Of a stretch of 5,793 bases of DNA, positions 1-5,785 are shown piece after piece. The stretch spans positions 1-5,793 of the forward strand of contig CAMLNW010000185.1 in NCBI GenBank assembly GCA_946481495.1, read 5' to 3'. Within the stretch, counting starts at the first letter, position 1; the number at the start of each line of letters is the position of its first letter. The notes beneath the pieces were generated by a model. The model was not told where the DNA came from and did not search any database. It saw only the letters and a list, made by a program, of their open reading frames with translations. This stretch comes from an uncultured Actinomycetes bacterium. GTDB taxonomy: Bacteria; Actinomycetota; Thermoleophilia; Solirubrobacterales; Thermoleophilaceae. Made by a program: the position numbers and the translations under genes.

Positions 1-1311
1 TGGACCGCGCTCGCGATCAAGGCGGCCGTCCGGGCGCCCGGGATCCTCGGCGGCACCTTCGACCAGGCGCGCGAGTACGCGCCACTCGCCTGCCTGGTGA
101 TGCTGCTGCTGTTCGCGCGCTCCGGTCTCTACCGCGACCGTGGTCAGCGGCCCGGATTCGCGACGGTCATCTCGGGCCTCTTCCAGGTGACGCTGATCGT
201 CCTGCTCTACGCGGTGATCGAGGGCCACCAGTTCTCGTCCTACTACATCTTCTACGGCACGCTGTTCTTCGCGCTGGTCTACGTATCGGCCTTCCGCTGG
301 GCGTTCGAGCGGGTCAGCGGCGCGGTGCTGCGGGCGGCCGGCTACCGCCGCCGCGCGGTGCTCGTCGGGTCGGGTGGCCACATCGACGCGGTGGCGCATG
401 CGTTGCGCGACAGCTCCGAGGTCGAGCCGTTCGGCTTCGTCTCGCTGACTCCGCGCAAGGGCGACGGCCGCTTGCGCGACTTCGGCACGCTCGAGGGACT
501 CGAGCGCAATTTCGACGTCGTCGACGAGGTGCTGATCGCCGACCCCGCGTTCCCCCAGGACCAGGCGGTCGAGCTGGTCGACCGTTGCCACGAGCACGGC
601 AAGCGAGTCCGCGTCGCGCCGTCGACGATGGAGATCCTGATGGACCGCGTCGAGTTCGTGCCCGGCCAGTCGCTGCCGCTATTCGAGCTCAAGCCACCCG
701 TCTTCGAGGGCGCCGACTTCGTGCTCAAGCGGACCTTCGACCTCGTCGGATCGCTGCTGCTGCTTGCGCTGCTGTCGCCGCTGCTGCTGCTGATCGCGCT
801 CGCGGTCAAGCTCGACTCGCGCGGCCCGGTGCTGTTCCGTTCGCAACGGCCGGGCATCGGCGGACGTGCGTTCGCGTGCCTGAAGTTCCGCACGATGGAG
901 GACGGCGCCGAGGGGCGCCAGGACGATCTCGAGCACCGCAACGAGGCCGGCGGCGCGATCTTCAAGATCCGCGAGGACCCGCGCGTGACTCGCGTCGGCT
1001 CGCTGCTGCGGCGCTGGTCGCTCGACGAGCTGCCACAGCTGCTCAACGTCGTGCGCGGCGAGATGTCGCTCGTCGGGCCGCGGCCGCTGCCGCAGCGCGA
1101 CTACGAGCTGCTCGAGGAGTGGCACCGCAAGCGCTACCTCGTGCTGCCGGGAATGACCGGGCTGTGGCAGGTCTCCGGTCGCTCCGAGCTCGACTTCGAC
1201 GAGCTGGTGCGGCTCGACTTCCTATATCTCGAGCGCTGGTCGGTCTTCCTCGACTTCACGATCCTGCTGAAGACGATCCCCGCGGTGTTCCGCTCGCACG
1301 GCGCTTGGTAG
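1..1311 (+). CDS. Polyprenyl-phosphate sugar (glycosyl-1-phosphate) transferase, 5'-truncated by window edge
   Basis: The frame is open from the first base, so the start codon lies upstream; 436 residues are visible. The ATG at 97 falls inside a hydrophobic segment and is not a convincing start. In order there are membrane segments (about nt 80-120, 160-220, 235-300), a nucleotide-binding-like middle region opening with VLVGSGG (nt 358-378), and a C-terminal bacterial sugar transferase domain from KRTFD (nt 727) to the end. That domain shows a hydrophobic anchor helix, the CLKFRTM motif (nt 877-897), the catalytic Asp-Glu pair in LDELPQ (GAC 1024, GAG 1027), SLVGPRP and PGMTGLWQVSGRS. By family knowledge such enzymes move a sugar-1-phosphate from a nucleotide sugar to undecaprenyl phosphate at the inner membrane face, starting exopolysaccharide or O-antigen-like repeat synthesis. 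The exact sugar cannot be predicted. Two methyltransferase genes follow at once, probably in the same operon. Confidence 0.93.
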   Translation, partial: WTALAIKAAVRAPGILGGTFDQAREYAPLACLVMLLLFARSGLYRDRGQRPGFATVISGLFQVTLIVLLYAVIEGHQFSSYYIFYGTLFFALVYVSAFRWAFERVSGAVLRAAGYRRRAVLVGSGGHIDAVAHALRDSSEVEPFGFVSLTPRKGDGRLRDFGTLEGLERNFDVVDEVLIADPAFPQDQAVELVDRCHEHGKRVRVAPSTMEILMDRVEFVPGQSLPLFELKPPVFEGADFVLKRTFDLVGSLLLLALLSPLLLLIALAVKLDSRGPVLFRSQRPGIGGRAFACLKFRTMEDGAEGRQDDLEHRNEAGGAIFKIREDPRVTRVGSLLRRWSLDELPQLLNVVRGEMSLVGPRPLPQRDYELLEEWHRKRYLVLPGMTGLWQVSGRSELDFDELVRLDFLYLERWSVFLDFTILLKTIPAVFRSHGAW

Positions 1312-1321
1312 ACGTCGCGGC

Positions 1322-2041
1322 GTGAGCGAGGCCTACGACCCCGACAACCTGCTCGACCGGCACTCCCATCCGGCGACGCTCGACCTGCACTACAACCGCC
1401 TCCGCGAGCGCGAGCGCGAGCTGCTGAGCAGCCGGATCGACCTAGCGGCCGGCGGTGACGTGCTCGCGGTCGGCTGCGGCCGCGATCCCGGTCGCCACTT
1501 GTTCCCGGCGCCGGACTGGCGGATGACCGGCGTCGAGCTCGACGACGAGTGGCCCAAGCGGCTGGTCGAGACCGGCGAGCTCGACGAGGGCTTCGCCGGC
1601 CGCGCCGGCGAGCTCGACCGGCTCGCGGACGGCTCGTTCGACGTCGTCCTCTACCGCTACGTCCTCCACCACATCGCGTATCAGGGGCCGCTCGCGTCGG
1701 TCTTCGCCGAGGCCGCCCGTCTGCTCCGTCCCGGCGGTCTGCTGGTCGCGATGGAGCCTGGTGCGCTGCACCCGGTCGGTGCCGGGCTGGCGATCGCCAA
1801 CCGCGTCGGGCTGGGCACCGCGATCCACGGCACGCCCGACGACATCCCGCTGACGGCAGGACTGCTCGAACGTGAGTCGCGTGCGGTTGGGCTCGCGCCG
1901 GAGGTGGCGGCGGTCACCTACGGCTGGCGCCGGCTGCCACCGGCGTTCCAACGCACGCTCTGGCAGCTCGACGACAAGATCGGCGAGCGCCCCCGCGCTT
2001 CCCGCTTCGGCCACACGTTGATGTTGATGGCCCGGCGCTAG
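1322..2041 (+). CDS. Class I SAM-dependent methyltransferase (Methyltransf_11-like)
   Basis: This 239-residue protein has the Rossmann methyltransferase signature. Motif I is VLAVGCGRDPG (47-57), the acidic end of strand 2 is in VELDDE (71-76), motif II-like DVVLYRYVLHHI spans 107-118, and the post-II LLRPGGLLVAMEPG spans 134-147. The C-terminal third (about 160-239) is less conserved and probably shapes the acceptor pocket. There is no signal peptide or membrane segment, so it is cytoplasmic. It starts at GTG 1322, 10 nt after the sugar transferase stop. No Shine-Dalgarno sequence is visible, so translation may depend on coupling to the upstream gene. The context suggests methylation of a sugar, glycan or lipid-linked precursor in surface polysaccharide synthesis, which is inference. 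The acceptor (O, N or C) cannot be read from sequence. Confidence 0.9.
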   Translation: MSEAYDPDNLLDRHSHPATLDLHYNRLRERERELLSSRIDLAAGGDVLAVGCGRDPGRHLFPAPDWRMTGVELDDEWPKRLVETGELDEGFAGRAGELDRLADGSFDVVLYRYVLHHIAYQGPLASVFAEAARLLRPGGLLVAMEPGALHPVGAGLAIANRVGLGTAIHGTPDDIPLTAGLLERESRAVGLAPEVAAVTYGWRRLPPAFQRTLWQLDDKIGERPRASRFGHTLMLMARR

Positions 2042-2051
2042 CGTCTCCGCC

Positions 2052-2630
2052 GTGCCCAGCGACTACGACGACGACCTCTGGCAGCTCGTGCCCGAGGATC
2101 CGGGACCACCGCCGGCGCACCTCGCGGCATTCGTCGAGCGGCTGGGCCACGTCGGCGCAGCGCTCGATCTGGGCTGTGGCGACGGGCGGCTCTCGGCACT
2201 GATCGATGCCGACGAACTGACGCTCGTCGATGTCTCCGACGTGGCGCTCCAACGCGCTGCGCGGCGGCTCCCGGCCGCCGCGGCCATCGCGCTCACACCC
2301 GACGCCGCGCTCCCGCTGCCCGACAACACCTTCGATCTCGTCCTCTGCGCCGAGACGATCGAGCACGTCCGCGACATTCAGCTCCTGCTGTCCGAGGCGC
2401 GGCGTGTCCTGCGTCCCGGCGGCCGGCTCGCGCTGACCACGCCGGCGCACTCCCGGCTGACCGGCCTCGACGTTCTCACCCGTGGCTTCGAGCATCGCTT
2501 CCCGCCGCTGTCGCCGCACCTGCGCTTCCTGACGCGCGGCTCGCTGCGCGCCTTGCTCGACGATCTCGGCTTCGATCCGGGATCGATCCACCGCTCGCGC
2601 GGCACGTTGCTTGCCGTCGCCGTCAGATAG
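2052..2630 (+). CDS. Small class I SAM-dependent methyltransferase
   Basis: This 192-residue protein carries a canonical SAM-binding fold. Motif I is ALDLGCGDGRLS (37-48), the acidic residue at the end of strand 2 is D60 in LTLVDVS, the motif II region FDLVLCAETIEHV spans 94-106, and the post-II RRVLRPGGRLALTTP spans 117-131. It is short for the family and has little beyond the core domain, so substrate recognition probably lies in about 132-165. The start is GTG 2052, again 10 nt after the preceding stop and again without a Shine-Dalgarno sequence. It is not a close copy of the preceding methyltransferase: the motif II regions differ (YVLHHI versus ETIEHV), so a different methylation step is likely. 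Its last 8 bases overlap the end of the convergent regulator gene. A role in glycan modification is inferred from neighbours only. Confidence 0.9.
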   Translation: MPSDYDDDLWQLVPEDPGPPPAHLAAFVERLGHVGAALDLGCGDGRLSALIDADELTLVDVSDVALQRAARRLPAAAAIALTPDAALPLPDNTFDLVLCAETIEHVRDIQLLLSEARRVLRPGGRLALTTPAHSRLTGLDVLTRGFEHRFPPLSPHLRFLTRGSLRALLDDLGFDPGSIHRSRGTLLAVAVR

Positions 2631-3957
2631 ACGGCTGCCAACCCTCGTTCGCGAGCGCACAGGCCTCGTCGGCTCCGATGAACGGCGTCAGGGCCAGGAA
2701 GCTCGCGATCCCCGCGACCTCGTAGAGGCGCTCGGGGCCGCGGCGGCGGATCTGCTGATAGATGAGCGCGGCGAGCGAGCCGCTGATCGCCTCGCCGACG
2801 ATGCGACTGGTACCAGGGCTCTCGCGGTAGCCAGCGTGAAGCGCCGCGCCGAAGCGCTCGGTGGCGGCCTCGTGGCGGTCGAGGCCCTCGGCACCGCCAG
2901 AGAAGATCTGCAAGCCGCCGAGCCGCGACATCTCAGGGTGCGTTGCGTTGAAGGCGAAGAAAGCGTGGATGACGTCGCGGGCCGCGTGCGGCCAGTCGGG
3001 TGCGCGCTGGTAGACCGGGAGCGTGACCTCGAAGACCTGGCGCTCTGCCTCGTCCACGGCTGCCATGAAAGCCGCTTGCTTGCTTGGAAAGTGGTTGTAG
3101 AAGGTGGTCAGCGAGACGGAAGCGCGTTGGCTGATCTCGGTGATCGTCATCGCTTGATAGCCCTGCTCGACGATCAAGTCGATCGTGCTCGAGACGATGC
3201 GGCGCCGTTGCTCGTCGGGGTCGGGGGTGGGTGCTGGCAGCAACGGCGGCTTACGCGGTCGGCGCAGCCGCGTCGGCGGTGCCTCGTAGCTGAGCACCCA
3301 CTCGATCAGGTCCGGTACGAGCTCCAGCAGCTCTTCCTCGCGATCGTGGCGCAGCCGGCTGTGGATGATCTGACGCAGCCCACCGAGCATCGCGCGCGCC
3401 CCCTCGGCGGGAATTCCGGGATGGTCTGACGTCTCGCCGATCGCCTCGATCGCGAGCGCCTCGAGCCGATCGTCTAGGCGCTCCATCCGGTCGATGGCCT
3501 GCGGGCCGGCGGCGTAGATCTCGACCAGCCAGACACGGGCGGCCGCCGGCTGGGCGAGGATCAGCCGTACGAGTCCCTCGAATACGGACTCCAGGCGCGT
3601 CTGCCACGGCCGACCGTCGTTGCTTCCGTAGATGGCCGCCATTGGCGCTGCCGCCATGTCGGCGAGCGCGTCGAGCGTTGCCAGGAAGCATTCGAGCTTG
3701 TTGTTGAAATAGCGGTAGAAGGCGCTCCTCGATACACCGGCTAGCTCGAGGATGTCGGCGACGCGCGTGCTCTCGTAGCCGTGCTCGGCGACGGTCGCCA
3801 CGGTAGCCCCGTAGAGGCGCTCGCACTGGTTGCGAGCGACCGCCGCCGGGTCGTTGCCGGGACCGGGTCGCAGCTGTCGCGAGCGCAGTTCGTCGGCAGC
3901 GCCCCAGGGTGTGGTCGAGAGTGGAGCCCGTTGGCTGTCTAGTAGTGAAACGACCAC
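2623..3957 (-). CDS. Tandem TetR/AcrR-family regulator with two helix-turn-helix domains
   Basis: This 444-residue protein contains two complete TetR units, whereas an ordinary TetR protein is about 190-220 residues. Unit 1 has its DNA-binding domain at about 42-92 (helix-turn-helix VADILELAGVSRSAFYRYF, 66-84) and a ligand/dimer domain to about 224. A Pro/Arg-rich linker spans 225-250. Unit 2 has its DNA-binding domain at about 250-300 (ITEISQRASVSLTTFYNHF, 272-290) and a second ligand/dimer domain to 444. Both helix-turn-helix domains look intact, so one polypeptide could read two half-sites or two operators. The start is GTG 3957: an in-frame stop lies three codons upstream and no good ATG or GTG follows before the first domain. 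No Shine-Dalgarno sequence is seen, and a near-leaderless transcript is predicted. It is cytoplasmic and its ligand is unknown. An inverted-repeat cluster over its start suggests autorepression. It converges on the methyltransferase operon. Confidence 0.93.
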   Translation of the reverse strand: MVVSLLDSQRAPLSTTPWGAADELRSRQLRPGPGNDPAAVARNQCERLYGATVATVAEHGYESTRVADILELAGVSRSAFYRYFNNKLECFLATLDALADMAAAPMAAIYGSNDGRPWQTRLESVFEGLVRLILAQPAAARVWLVEIYAAGPQAIDRMERLDDRLEALAIEAIGETSDHPGIPAEGARAMLGGLRQIIHSRLRHDREEELLELVPDLIEWVLSYEAPPTRLRRPRKPPLLPAPTPDPDEQRRRIVSSTIDLIVEQGYQAMTITEISQRASVSLTTFYNHFPSKQAAFMAAVDEAERQVFEVTLPVYQRAPDWPHAARDVIHAFFAFNATHPEMSRLGGLQIFSGGAEGLDRHEAATERFGAALHAGYRESPGTSRIVGEAISGSLAALIYQQIRRRGPERLYEVAGIASFLALTPFIGADEACALANEGWQPSI

Positions 3958-3971
3958 GATTGGTCAGACCA
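3952..3971. promoter_or_regulatory. Candidate operator: three alternating TGGTC/GACCA half-sites
   Basis: GACCA (3952-3956), TGGTC (3961-3965) and GACCA (3967-3971) lie within 20 bp. The right pair forms a perfect 11-bp palindrome with a one-base centre; the left pair forms an inverted repeat with a 4-bp spacer. The cluster covers the GTG start of the tandem TetR gene and touches the end of its predicted -10 box, where a repressor would block transcription. Three half-sites in opposing order would suit a protein with two DNA-binding heads, which is inference. The arms are only 5 bp, so chance is possible. Confidence 0.4.
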
Positions 3972-3999
3972 CTCTAGGAAATCGACATTACTCAGGCAA
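3971..3999 (-). promoter_or_regulatory. Candidate sigma70-type promoter of the tandem TetR gene
   Basis: Read on the minus strand, TTGCCT (3999-3994) and TAGAGT (3976-3971) are separated by 17 bp. Each matches four of six consensus bases. The start of transcription would fall near 3964, about 6-7 nt before the GTG, giving a nearly leaderless mRNA. This agrees with the absence of a Shine-Dalgarno sequence. It also implies the gene need not be co-transcribed with the upstream minus-strand gene. Confidence 0.35.
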
Positions 4000-4015
4000 G
4001 CGCCGGCTGGCTTGC
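3996..4015. repeat. Short inverted repeat between the two TetR-like genes
   Basis: GCAAGC (3996-4001) and GCTTGC (4010-4015) form a perfect 6-bp stem around an 8-base GC-rich loop. It lies downstream of the HTH-less gene and overlaps the predicted -35 box of the tandem TetR gene. No T-run follows on the minus strand, so it is not a standard intrinsic terminator. It may be a weak processing or pause structure, or chance. Confidence 0.3.
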
Positions 4016-4044
4016 GCAAAAGGGCCGAGAGCCGGGGTTTAGGG

Positions 4045-4524
4045 CTACTGACCGCGTAGCGCCGGTTGCCACAATTGGCGCAGTTGGCCTGCCAGATCGG
4101 GGAGGCTGGCGATGTCGCCAGATCTCACCGCGCGCTGGACAACCTCGTAGATCCCGCCCACGATCATCTCGGAGACGAGCGGTGGCGCGTCTCCTCCGCG
4201 CCTGCGCGCTAGCTCGCCGTCCAAGAGGTCGACGAAGCGTTGCAGCCCGGCGTCCTTGCGCTCGAGCGCCTTTGCTCCGAGCCCAGGTGCCTCGACCAGG
4301 CAGAGACGAGTCAGGTCGGGCTGGGCGGCGGCTGCCTCCAACACCGCCTGCAGAGCAGCCCCAAAGCCCTTCCCGATGTCCGTCTCCGATGCCGAGGCCT
4401 GGAATGACGTCGCTGCCCGCTCGGCGGCACAGGCAAAGCCGCTGTCCAGCTGCTCGAGTAGCGCGGAATCGAGACTTACGGACGTCGCACCGTGTTCGGC
4501 GAGCTTCTGGCGGTCCGGGGTCAT
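4045..4524 (-). CDS. TetR-like ligand/dimerisation domain protein lacking a helix-turn-helix
   Basis: This 159-residue, helix-rich protein resembles the C-terminal part of TetR regulators. AAQPDLTRLCLVEAPGLGAKALER (67-89, read here as two adjoining motifs) parallels AQPAAARVWLVEIYAAGPQA in unit 1 of the neighbouring tandem TetR. The stretch around MIVGGIYEVVQRAV (120-133) parallels LGGLRQIIHSRL there, and both proteins have an LPDL or VPDL motif near the end of the domain. The roughly 50 N-terminal residues that should carry the DNA-binding helices are missing. Only AEHGATSVS (9-17) recalls the AEHGYESTRV that opens the neighbour's helix-turn-helix, as if an internal piece had been lost. The ATG at 4524 directly follows GGGG with no properly spaced ribosome site. 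None of the minus-strand frames just upstream encodes a recognisable DNA-binding domain. It could be a co-regulator that dimerises with a partner, a ligand sink, or a decaying regulator. The reading frame is intact. Confidence 0.7.
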   Translation of the reverse strand: MTPDRQKLAEHGATSVSLDSALLEQLDSGFACAAERAATSFQASASETDIGKGFGAALQAVLEAAAAQPDLTRLCLVEAPGLGAKALERKDAGLQRFVDLLDGELARRRGGDAPPLVSEMIVGGIYEVVQRAVRSGDIASLPDLAGQLRQLWQPALRGQ

Positions 4525-4529
4525 CCCCT

Positions 4530-4547
4530 ATAAACCGTACAGTTTAT
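4530..4547. promoter_or_regulatory. Candidate TetR-type operator, 18-bp near-perfect palindrome
   Basis: The sequence ATAAACcGTACaGTTTAT pairs at eight of nine positions around its centre; the only mismatch is at the lower-case bases. It ends 6 bp before the ATG of the HTH-less TetR-like gene and covers that gene's predicted -10 box. Its AT-rich arms stand out against the local GC content. Length, symmetry and position are typical of TetR-family operators. Which protein binds is unknown, since the adjacent gene has no visible DNA-binding domain. Confidence 0.6.
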
Positions 4548-4562
4548 GGACTCAGAAGTCCA
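4534..4562 (-). promoter_or_regulatory. Candidate promoter of the HTH-less TetR-like gene
   Basis: On the minus strand, TGGACT (4562-4557, four of six -35 bases) and TACGGT (4539-4534, TAnnnT type) are 17 bp apart. Transcription would start near 4527, only a few bases from the ATG, making a nearly leaderless message. This fits the missing ribosome binding site. The -35 box lies in one inverted repeat and the -10 box in another, so the promoter appears embedded in operator-like DNA. Confidence 0.35.
4547..4562. promoter_or_regulatory. Second inverted repeat abutting the candidate operator
   Basis: TGGACT (4547-4552) and AGTCCA (4557-4562) form a perfect 6-bp inverted repeat with a 4-bp spacer. 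It shares one base with the 18-bp palindrome. The two repeats have unrelated sequences, so they may be sites for two proteins, or one may be incidental. Its right arm is the predicted -35 box of the minus-strand gene. Confidence 0.35.
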
Positions 4563-4571
4563 GTTTTTACC

Positions 4572-4599
4572 CTGACGGTGTGGCTTTCTGAGGTACGTT
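4572..4599 (+). promoter_or_regulatory. Possible promoter of the GAF-PAS gene
   Basis: CTGACG (4572-4577) and TACGTT (4594-4599) are spaced 16 bp apart on the plus strand, a weak match to a sigma70-type promoter. A start near 4606 would give a leader of about 148 nt before the ATG at 4754. The inverted repeats at 4530-4562 lie just upstream, so a protein bound there could also affect this promoter. The call is tentative because the boxes are poor and the region is short. Confidence 0.25.
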
Positions 4600-4600
4600 T

Positions 4601-4731
4601 TCGGCTCCGGTGAACAGCGCCGTGTCTCACGGCGACCGATCCCCCCCACCTGGGGGGTTGCTGCCATAAAACACCAGGCTTACGGTGGCTCCACTGTTGG
4701 CCCCGGGATCGATGGCGAACCGCCCCGATCC
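4601..4731 (+). promoter_or_regulatory. Hairpin-rich 5' leader of the GAF-PAS gene
   Basis: Four potential RNA stems lie in succession. CGCCGTG/CACGGCG (4618-4634) is a perfect 7-bp stem with a TCT loop, which TCGG (4601-4604) and CCGA (4636-4639) could extend as an outer helix. A C-run/G-run stem of 6 bp with loop ACCT spans 4641-4657. CACC/GGTG (4672-4687) competes with GTGG/CCAC (4685-4694). GGATCG/CGATCC (4706-4731) encloses a second stem, GGCG/CGCC. The last hairpin ends 11 nt before the ribosome binding site. This could be a regulatory leader, but I match it to no riboswitch class I know, and GC-rich DNA forms stems easily. Confidence 0.35.
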
Positions 4732-4742
4732 AGCGGCCGAGG

Positions 4743-4748
4743 AAGGAG
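4743..4748 (+). promoter_or_regulatory. Ribosome binding site fixing the GAF-PAS start
   Basis: AAGGAG lies 5 nt before ATG 4754. It is the only clear Shine-Dalgarno sequence before any gene here. It selects this ATG over the in-frame GTG at 4685 and ATG at 4712, which have no such site and whose codons would run through the hairpin region. Confidence 0.8.
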
Positions 4749-4753
4749 ACCCG

Positions 4754-5785
4754 ATGAGCGCAGGTGGATTGGTCGAACCGGCACACGCCGTGGGGACCGT
4801 GCCTCTGTCGCAGCCGGTGGGGGCGCCGCAGCTGTCAGTCGAGACGGCCCCTGTCATCCGCACCGAGGACGCGGTTTGGGCACGCGCCGCGCGAGCGGGC
4901 GCCGACATGGTCGGGGACGCCTGCGTCGTATGGCGCGTCGTCGAGGGCGGCGAGCTGGAGCCCGCTGCGACCTTCCACCGCGATCGTCGTCTGCGCTACG
5001 CGCTCGGCGCCTTCATGGGGCAGCCCATGCTTCCCGCCGGTGCACGCTGGCCGGGCCAGATCGTCGCGAGCGGTGCGCCCGCCCGAGTACGGCGGGTGCG
5101 GCTCGGCGAACTGGCGGTCGACACCGCGATCGGCATGCGACGCGCGCACGCCTTGCTGGCCCCCGTCCTCGACGACGGACGCGTCGTCGCCGTGATCGCC
5201 GCCCTGCGCGATTCCAGCGAGCCCGAGTATTCGCTACGTGAGGAGGTAGTGCTGCGCCGCGTAGGAGTGAAGGCCGCCTCCGGCATTGGGGCTCGGCTCA
5301 GCGGATGGCGCGCGGGGCGCGGTGGCGGAGAGGGGGAGGGTGACGGTGACGGTCGCGATAGCGCCGGTGGTGAAGGCCCGCCGTCCGATGGCGCCGGCTG
5401 GACGCCGCCGCCGGCCTGGCTGATGGACCACGTCGGCGTCGGAGTCTGGGTTGCCGACCGTCACGGCGACACGAGCTATGTGAACAGCGCGATGACCGAG
5501 CTGCTCGGCCTGCCCGCGTCGGAGGTCGTCGGGCGACCGATGCGCGACTTCATTGAGGACGTGCCGCAGATGGTCCGCGGCGAGTACTGCATGGACGCCG
5601 AGCGCTGCGACCGCCGCCTGACGCAACCCGACGGCCGCCACGTCTGGCTCGAGATGACCTCGCTGCCGCTGATCGACGACTCCGGCGCCCGCCGCGGAAC
5701 CGTTAACACGGTGATCGACGTCACCGAGCGCAAGCAGGTCGAGCTGGCCGCCCGCCAGCGCGTCCCGCGTGCCCACCGCCGCTAA
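4754..5785 (+). CDS. GAF-PAS sensor protein without an output domain
   Basis: With the start at ATG 4754 the protein has 343 residues. After a flexible N-terminus (1-38), a GAF-like domain spans about 41-183, with a strand such as ACVVWRVVEGGELEPAATF (56-74) and a late strand VVAVIAAL (144-151). A Gly/Glu/Asp-rich linker (184-215) leads to a PAS domain at about 220-325, with GVGVWVADRHGDTSYVN (228-244), LLGLPASEVVGRPMRDFI (250-267) and the closing PAC motif VNTVIDVTERKQVE (317-330). By family knowledge GAF and PAS domains sense small molecules, redox state or light and pass the signal to a kinase, diguanylate cyclase or similar domain. None is present: the protein ends 13 residues after the PAC motif in an Arg-rich tail. 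It may be truncated by a recent frameshift, or act through a partner encoded beyond the window edge. No membrane segment is visible, so it is probably cytoplasmic. It diverges from the HTH-less TetR-like gene. Confidence 0.85.
   Translation: MSAGGLVEPAHAVGTVPLSQPVGAPQLSVETAPVIRTEDAVWARAARAGADMVGDACVVWRVVEGGELEPAATFHRDRRLRYALGAFMGQPMLPAGARWPGQIVASGAPARVRRVRLGELAVDTAIGMRRAHALLAPVLDDGRVVAVIAALRDSSEPEYSLREEVVLRRVGVKAASGIGARLSGWRAGRGGGEGEGDGDGRDSAGGEGPPSDGAGWTPPPAWLMDHVGVGVWVADRHGDTSYVNSAMTELLGLPASEVVGRPMRDFIEDVPQMVRGEYCMDAERCDRRLTQPDGRHVWLEMTSLPLIDDSGARRGTVNTVIDVTERKQVELAARQRVPRAHRR

Noticed and set aside
97..99. ATG as start of the sugar transferase
   Set aside because: The frame stays open to base 1 and the residues before it continue a typical N-terminal membrane region, so the gene starts upstream.
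585..1325. Long plus-strand open frame inside the sugar transferase gene
   Set aside because: It is an Arg/Ala-rich shadow frame with no domain; the overlapping frame has all sugar transferase motifs.
2644..2655. CTCG-TTCG-CGAG hairpin as terminator of the methyltransferase operon
   Set aside because: The stem is only 4 bp with a less stable closing pair, there is no T-run, and it lies in TetR coding sequence.
1914..2660. 248-residue minus-strand open frame opposite the second methyltransferase
   Set aside because: It is compositionally a shadow (Arg/Gly/Glu-rich) over a gene with clear methyltransferase motifs.
2611..3429. 272-residue plus-strand open frame opposite the tandem TetR gene
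   Set aside because: It is antisense to clear TetR coding sequence, has no recognisable motif and reflects GC-rich codon structure.
4641..4657. C-run/G-run hairpin as an intrinsic terminator
   Set aside because: It is followed by TTGCTGCC, not a T-run, and no plus-strand gene ends just before it.
4685..4687. GTG as start of the GAF-PAS protein
   Set aside because: No ribosome site precedes it, while ATG 4754 has AAGGAG at the right distance.
4544..4786. Minus-strand open frame upstream of the HTH-less gene, examined as a possible frameshifted DNA-binding domain
   Set aside because: Its translation has no helix-turn-helix pattern, so it does not supply the missing TetR N-terminus.
5310..5365. 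G-rich stretch as a quadruplex or repeat
   Set aside because: The G-runs are short and uneven and are explained by the Gly/Glu/Asp-rich linker between GAF and PAS.
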